From Ascoidea asiatica (lineage: Eukaryota > Ascomycota > Saccharomycetes > Ascoideales > Ascoideaceae): DNA of 64,000 nt. The stretch spans positions 818,593-882,592 of the forward strand of contig BCKQ01000005.1 in NCBI GenBank assembly GCA_001600695.1. Reading direction: 5' to 3'. The notes beneath the pieces were generated by a model that was not told where the DNA came from, ran no database searches, and saw only the letters and a program-made list of their open reading frames with translations. Below are positions 59,319 to 64,000 of this stretch, in pieces. The first letter of the stretch is position 1; each line of letters begins with the position of its first letter. Made by a program: the position numbers and the translations under genes.

Positions 59319-61901
59319 TTATTTAACACGGACATTTCTTTTCTCCATACCGGTTAAAGCACCTGAAATTATACCATTTGCCCCTTTAGATATTTTATAA
59401 TTTTTGTTGTGATTTTTATTACGTCCTTCATTTTTATTTGAATTCGATTTATCTGAATTATTTCCATGAATGTTAAATCCAGAATTATTACCTTGAGATT
59501 GCTGATGACCCCCAGCTGCTAATCTTTCATTCTTTTCAGCTAATGAACCGACTTTATCTGCTAATAATATTGATAATTCTTGTAATTTAGTCATTTCACG
59601 ATCTTTAAAGAAACAAATACTACCATTTTTTTGATCTAAAGCAGCTTGAATTTCAACAAGGAAAATCATTTTAGAAACTATTGATATAACTTTATTAGAA
59701 CTTAAAGAAAATCTCAAAGCTAAAGCCTCTATAGATAGTTTATCATAAAACTTTTTACATTGAAAAATATATGTTCGAAGAGCTTCTATTTGTAATTTTG
59801 ACTTTATCATTTCTTTAATTTCAGTTGAATTTGGAAATAAAGACCATACTTTAATTTCACTTATAAATTCATTAGCTTTTTTCCAATCACCACTTTGCAC
59901 TGCTTTTGCAGCATGAGTGATACATTCTCTTGTATTTTCTGGTGGACCTTGAAAATATTGACGATCATGATAATCTAATAATTTTTTAAGAGATCTTGAA
60001 GGAGCTTTTTTCTTATTATCAATTGAATCACCAAGTTGAGTCATTAGAGGTACTTCAACTAATAATGAACATGTTAAAAAGACACAATCTAATAATTCTG
60101 AATTAATATGCATATGAAATGGTAATGATCTTTGTCTTTCTGCAGAATTAATCTGTTGTTGAGTATATCTTGAAGTATTTTGACCTAATAATTCTTTTTG
60201 ATTTTGAGAAGTTGCAATTTCACTAAGTATTTCAAAAGATTCATTAATTAAACCAGATCTAAAAGCACATAAACCTAATTGAACTAAAGATCTATTGAAT
60301 AAAACTTGTAAAGGAGGTTCAGATGAATTAATTGTACTTTGTAAATGAGACATTAATAACATATCTCTTGCTTTAAAAAATTGGTCATTAAAAGAATAAT
60401 AATAAATATGCATTAACATTGCTCTTTTTCTATAAATTGGATTAGATTGTTTATACAAAACAGAACATAAAGAATCCATTAAAGAGTTTGTATATGATTT
60501 ATCTAATTCTTTTGATTTTAAATATGGAGTTATTTCTGAAAATTTTTTTGAACCTTCCCAAAATAATTTTTCACTGAAATTAATTAATTGAATTGGTTTA
60601 TAATAGATATGATCAATTCTTCTTAAAACTATTCTTGCAAGTTCACCATTTTCTGGATTTTCTTTTGAAATCATTTCACAATATAATTGAGCTCTTAATA
60701 TTAATTGATACATTTTTGTTTCATCTTTTAATCTATCAATATAATCAGTTGAATGTGGATCAATAGCTTGTAAAGATCTTGTTAATTCATCATCTAATCT
60801 TTCAATAAAAGAAGCAACAGAACCAATTAGATCAACAGTTCCTTTATCAGTAGCAGTTGGTTCAGTAAATATATCATTTTGAGGAGGAGCAGTTTCGAAT
60901 ACTCTATATTTAGTAAAATTTTCTTCTAAAGTATCAAATAATAAAGAAATATCTAATTCAGCTTTTGTCCATTGATCTAAAGGCATACTATTTGAATTTA
61001 AAGCAGTATCAAATCTAATTGGAATTAATATAAGATAAGTTGAAATTAATTGAAAAGGAGTGATTGCTAAAGGTAAAATAGATTCTAAAGTTTTAACTTG
61101 TTCATAACGATTAACATTTTTTTTACCACGAGATTCTACAACAAGTTTAAGAGTTTCAAATATATCAACAGGACCATCTTTTTCATTCAAAGTATCATCA
61201 GGAGATGAAGATAAATCTTTTTGAGCAGCAGCAACATTAGATTCAAAATCATCAGGAGATTTTTTATATAAATCAATTAATGAAATAAATTCAGGATCTT
61301 TCATTAATTTTTTAACTCTTTGTCTTAAAATATTAAAAGATTTTGTTTGAACAGCATTTAATTTTTTACTATTTTCTTTTTGATCAATTATAAAAAAATC
61401 TAATTCAACTAAAGTTGAAATAAAACTTGTTGGAGTTGGAATATTTGCTTGTTTAGTTTTTGCTAAAGAAAGATTTAATTTTGTAAATTGTAATAAAATT
61501 GCTTCAAAATCTAATTCTTCATTTATTTGTAAAGTTTCAATTTTATCACAAATTGATTGAATTTCATCAATTAATTTTTCTTTTGCACTTTTAACAACAC
61601 CTCCTTTTTCATCTTCAGAATCAGAATCGGAATCTGAACGAGCATTTGAATTTTTGAAGAAATAACTTGCTTTTTTATTAGGTGAAGCAGCATCATCATC
61701 ATCTTCATCTTCGTCGTCGTCGTCATCATCATCATCATCATTGGCAAACATAGAATCATCAGATTCTTCCCCTTGTTGCTCTTCTTCAGAGGAAGAGTTT
61801 AATTCTTCTTCTTCATCAGAAGAACTTAATAATTCTTCTTCGGTGGATGAATCAGAATCAGAATCAGAATCGATCGGACGAGCAAAAAAACGGGATGACA
61901 T
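59319..61901 (-). CDS. NIP1: Translation initiation factor eIF3 subunit c (Nip1)
   Basis: The product has 860 residues. The N terminus MSSRFFARP, then Ser/Asp/Glu runs (STEEELLSSSDEEEE) and KSAKEKLIDEIQSI, is typical of Nip1 and binds eIF1 and eIF5. Central family blocks include VESRGKKNVNRYEQVKTLES, IDPHSTDYIDRLKDE, RIDHIYYKP, ARDMLLMSHLQSTIN and LPFHMHINSELLDCVFLTCS. The PCI-type region follows (SLFPNSTEIKEMIK through SIEALALRFSLSSNKVISIV). The tail is Asn/Lys/Gly-rich. Nip1 is a core eIF3 subunit that promotes pre-initiation complex assembly on the 40S ribosome. Length is near S. cerevisiae Nip1 (812). Reb1-type sites lie about 200 bp upstream. Confidence 0.96.
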   Translation of the reverse strand: MSSRFFARPIDSDSDSDSSTEEELLSSSDEEEELNSSSEEEQQGEESDDSMFANDDDDDDDDDEDEDDDDAASPNKKASYFFKNSNARSDSDSDSEDEKGGVVKSAKEKLIDEIQSICDKIETLQINEELDFEAILLQFTKLNLSLAKTKQANIPTPTSFISTLVELDFFIIDQKENSKKLNAVQTKSFNILRQRVKKLMKDPEFISLIDLYKKSPDDFESNVAAAQKDLSSSPDDTLNEKDGPVDIFETLKLVVESRGKKNVNRYEQVKTLESILPLAITPFQLISTYLILIPIRFDTALNSNSMPLDQWTKAELDISLLFDTLEENFTKYRVFETAPPQNDIFTEPTATDKGTVDLIGSVASFIERLDDELTRSLQAIDPHSTDYIDRLKDETKMYQLILRAQLYCEMISKENPENGELARIVLRRIDHIYYKPIQLINFSEKLFWEGSKKFSEITPYLKSKELDKSYTNSLMDSLCSVLYKQSNPIYRKRAMLMHIYYYSFNDQFFKARDMLLMSHLQSTINSSEPPLQVLFNRSLVQLGLCAFRSGLINESFEILSEIATSQNQKELLGQNTSRYTQQQINSAERQRSLPFHMHINSELLDCVFLTCSLLVEVPLMTQLGDSIDNKKKAPSRSLKKLLDYHDRQYFQGPPENTRECITHAAKAVQSGDWKKANEFISEIKVWSLFPNSTEIKEMIKSKLQIEALRTYIFQCKKFYDKLSIEALALRFSLSSNKVISIVSKMIFLVEIQAALDQKNGSICFFKDREMTKLQELSILLADKVGSLAEKNERLAAGGHQQSQGNNSGFNIHGNNSDKSNSNKNEGRNKNHNKNYKISKGANGIISGALTGMEKRNVRVK

Positions 61902-63257
61902 TCTTTAGAATCTTTATTAATTATTACAGTGAAGTAGTTCCTTCTTTTAGTGATTCTGTGATCCTTTGATATTCTCCTTTAATATATCTTCTTTATTTGA
62001 TCTATTCTTGAGTTGTGGAACTTCAATAGGACAAGTATTTTTCACTCTCTTTTCAAAGTCGCTTCAAAAATCCCATAAAATTTTTCACTGCTGGAAACGT
62101 CGTTACCCGTCATGTGATTTCACGGTTACCCGCTGGGGTCTGGGACTGGCAACGCAACTCGAAACGAAACACGAGAAAAAAAAAGTACAAAAAGAAGCAG
62201 CGACAGCAGAAGCAGCAGAAGCATCAGAAACAGCGATATTAAAGAGAAGAGTGCTTTCTACAATGGGGTTGATGTTGTTTTACAGCGGTTAATTCAAGTT
62301 CATAGATATAATCAATGGGGGTATCATAGATATCATAATTTGATTTAATTTGATTTCGCTGAAAAATATCAGTAATCTCTGGATTATGATTTAAAATTGA
62401 ATCAATAAATCATTGAATTGATTGTCAATATTCTCAATTTTGTTTCAAGTGATAGAGTTGTTAACTTTTCTTTTATTTGAATAGGTTGAAACTTATTTGA
62501 AGTGATATATTAAAGGATATTCTTATATTCTTGAAGTCTTTCAATTGATTAAAACAAAGGGGTATTCACACATAATTAACTAATAGTTAAGTCTTGCTTG
62601 ATTTTAATAAATCTTGAAAATTTAATCAGAGATAAAATAAAATAATTTGCTCCTCGTTCTCAGTAAATCTAAGTAATTTAGTTGCCTTATTATTTTAATG
62701 TATTTCCTAAAAGAATAATTCTTTTAAAAATTAATAATTATGCTCTTCTTATTCCAGGAAATATTCAAATCCTTGAACTTGCTTCATATTGTTAAATTTA
62801 TGATTTATTTTATTAATATTGAATTGGTATATTTAAAAGAAAATTCATACTTCAAACTTATCAAATTCATTAAATTTATCCAACTTTATTATTTATGTTT
62901 CATTGTTCTAAAAAGTATAATTTTACAATAAAAAAAAACACTTCTATTTGGAAAATAATATAAATATCTCTGAAATAATCATAATTAAAAATGTCATATC
63001 CTTATTTTAATATATATCAATTGATAAATCAATTTTAAATTATAAGTATTATTATAATTAACTACTTAGTCATTCCTTTATTCAAAATTTCAATTCAACC
63101 TTATATCAAATCTTGAATTAACAATTCAATTCAATTTTAATTGATTTTGTTATTACTGTTAATTTTCCCATTAAGATTATTTTATAATCTAAATCAAAAA
63201 TTCCATTTTATTATTTTGGATTTTCTTTTCAAATCTATCTACAATTTAAAATTTAAA
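61902..63257. other. Divergent intergenic region NIP1 / CBM1 gene
   Basis: This 1.36 kb stretch has no recognised gene. A GC-richer island (about 62,085-62,240) near NIP1 holds two Reb1-type sites and CATGTGA. The half near the CBM1 gene is strongly AT-rich; short plus-strand ORFs there look like chance. Confidence 0.5.
62103..62132 (+). promoter_or_regulatory. Two TTACCCG (Reb1-type) sites upstream of NIP1
   Basis: TTACCCG occurs at 62103-62109 and 62126-62132. Between them is CATGTGA (62111-62117), a Cbf1-like half. Reb1 is a general regulatory factor that clears nucleosomes at promoters of highly expressed yeast genes. The sites lie 202-231 bp before the NIP1 start. Confidence 0.6.
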
Positions 63258-64000
63258 ATGTTTTCTCGAAAAACATTATTTTTATTGTCACTAATGACAT
63301 TAAATCAAGCTTCATTAGCTTCTGATTGTGCTGGTTTATATTATCAATGCGGTGGTTCAAGTTGGACGGGAGCAACATGTTGTGCAACTGGAACTTGTGT
63401 TTCTCAAAATGATTATTATTATCAGTGTGTTGAAACTTCTGATGCTGCTGATACTGTTGCAAATACTGTTGCAACTACCGAAGCTACTACATATGCTACT
63501 ATAATCGCTGAGACTACAGCCACAGAAGCTGTTTCTTCCAGTATTCCATCTTCTGAATCAGCTGATGAAGTTACTGAAATAATAACAACTGAAGTGGATG
63601 CCACTGAAGCTGAAAGTGAAGTAACTACTTCTCAAGCAGTCTCAACTGAAGCAACAACTGAAGTTGCAACTGATGAAAATGTTGCGGCTGTTACTACGTC
63701 TAATACATATTTTGCTACTTCTGAAGATTCTGAATCTGTTTCTTATAGCTCTTTTTCAACTGTTACTTTATCTACATCATCTAAATCAGAAACAACTATT
63801 GCTGAATCAACAGGAAGTACTCTTTCAACATCGACAACTTCCGGTACATCAAGTGTCATTGCAATTACCTCTGCTGCAGGTTCTACAAGCACTTCTGATT
63901 CAAAATATACTATTGGTGAAACTTTTGAATTAACAAATCCTTATTCAACTTGTACTGAAGCTTATGGTGTTTGTGGTAGTGGTGGTTCTGCTTGTTGTTA
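63258..64000 (+). CDS. Secreted protein with CBM1 cellulose-binding domain (cut by window end)
   Basis: The frame runs open from the ATG at 63258 to the window end, giving 247 residues. A signal peptide ([21 protein letters not shown]) precedes a fungal CBM1 module at about 23-57: [20 protein letters not shown], then [12 protein letters not shown], with the conserved CGG, Cys pairs and aromatic residues that bind cellulose. A Ser/Thr/Glu/Ala-rich linker of about 170 residues follows, as in secreted glycoproteins. The sequence ends in a second Cys-rich segment, [18 protein letters not shown], which may be another CBM1-like module or the start of a catalytic domain. The remainder is outside the window, so enzyme, expansin-like or adhesin functions are all open. 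CBM1 is uncommon in budding yeasts. Confidence 0.82.
   Translation, partial: MFSRKTLFLLSLMTLNQASLASDCAGLYYQCGGSSWTGATCCATGTCVSQNDYYYQCVETSDAADTVANTVATTEATTYATIIAETTATEAVSSSIPSSESADEVTEIITTEVDATEAESEVTTSQAVSTEATTEVATDENVAAVTTSNTYFATSEDSESVSYSSFSTVTLSTSSKSETTIAESTGSTLSTSTTSGTSSVIAITSAAGSTSTSDSKYTIGETFELTNPYSTCTEAYGVCGSGGSACC

Overview
This window looks like a nuclear contig of an ascomycete (Saccharomycotina) yeast. It is very AT-rich. Genes are compact and mostly intronless. Six short introns can be read, with GTATGT, GTAAGT, GTATTT or GTAATT donors and branch points close to TACTAAC. Nearly every recognisable protein is yeast-like: Pdc2, Dbp8, Fun30, Ats1, Tvp23, Nip1 and Sec17. Two families absent from Saccharomyces cerevisiae, beta-1,2-mannosyltransferase (BMT) and a CBM1 cellulose-binding protein, argue for another lineage. 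CTG codons are almost missing, which fits strong AT bias or one of the CUG-reassigned clades. I cannot name the species.

Layout, left to right. Positions 1-7,000: 5' end of a carnitine acetyltransferase (-), LYC1-type lysine acetyltransferase (+), MIC26/27-type MICOS subunit (-, spliced), TVP23 (+, spliced), and an unrecognised spliced gene with a KEN box (-). 7,800-12,700: IPL1 Aurora kinase (-) and PDC2 (-). A 3.8 kb gene-free stretch follows. 16,500-29,150: BMT-type mannosyltransferase (+), YTH1 (-), a Pil1/Lsp1-like eisosome-type gene (+), STN1 (-), RPN11 (-) and FUN30 (+). Then comes a 5.0 kb gene-free stretch with a 38-bp perfect palindrome and tandem repeats.

34,179-36,869 holds the most unusual gene: an Ada-type zinc domain joined to one AraC-type helix-turn-helix and a long Gln/Asn-rich tail. 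After it come DBP8 (+), SPP382 (-), ATS1 (+), GRX5 (-, spliced), BCS1 (-), SEC17 (-, spliced), a Pho80-like cyclin (-), a small membrane-anchored acidic protein (+), MRM2 (-), a spliced ferric reductase (+), NIP1 (-) and the 5' part of a CBM1 protein (+, cut by the window end).

The genes do not form one pathway; this is ordinary eukaryotic gene order. Several promoters carry motifs that fit the neighbouring gene: a PACE element before RPN11, paired Reb1 motifs before NIP1, E-boxes plus an RRPE-like motif before DBP8, and paired TGACTCA sites far upstream of LYC1. A striking compositional feature is that many long intergenic regions contain GC-richer islands, although the coding regions themselves are AT-rich. 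I found no tRNA, rRNA, transposon, CRISPR array or operon.
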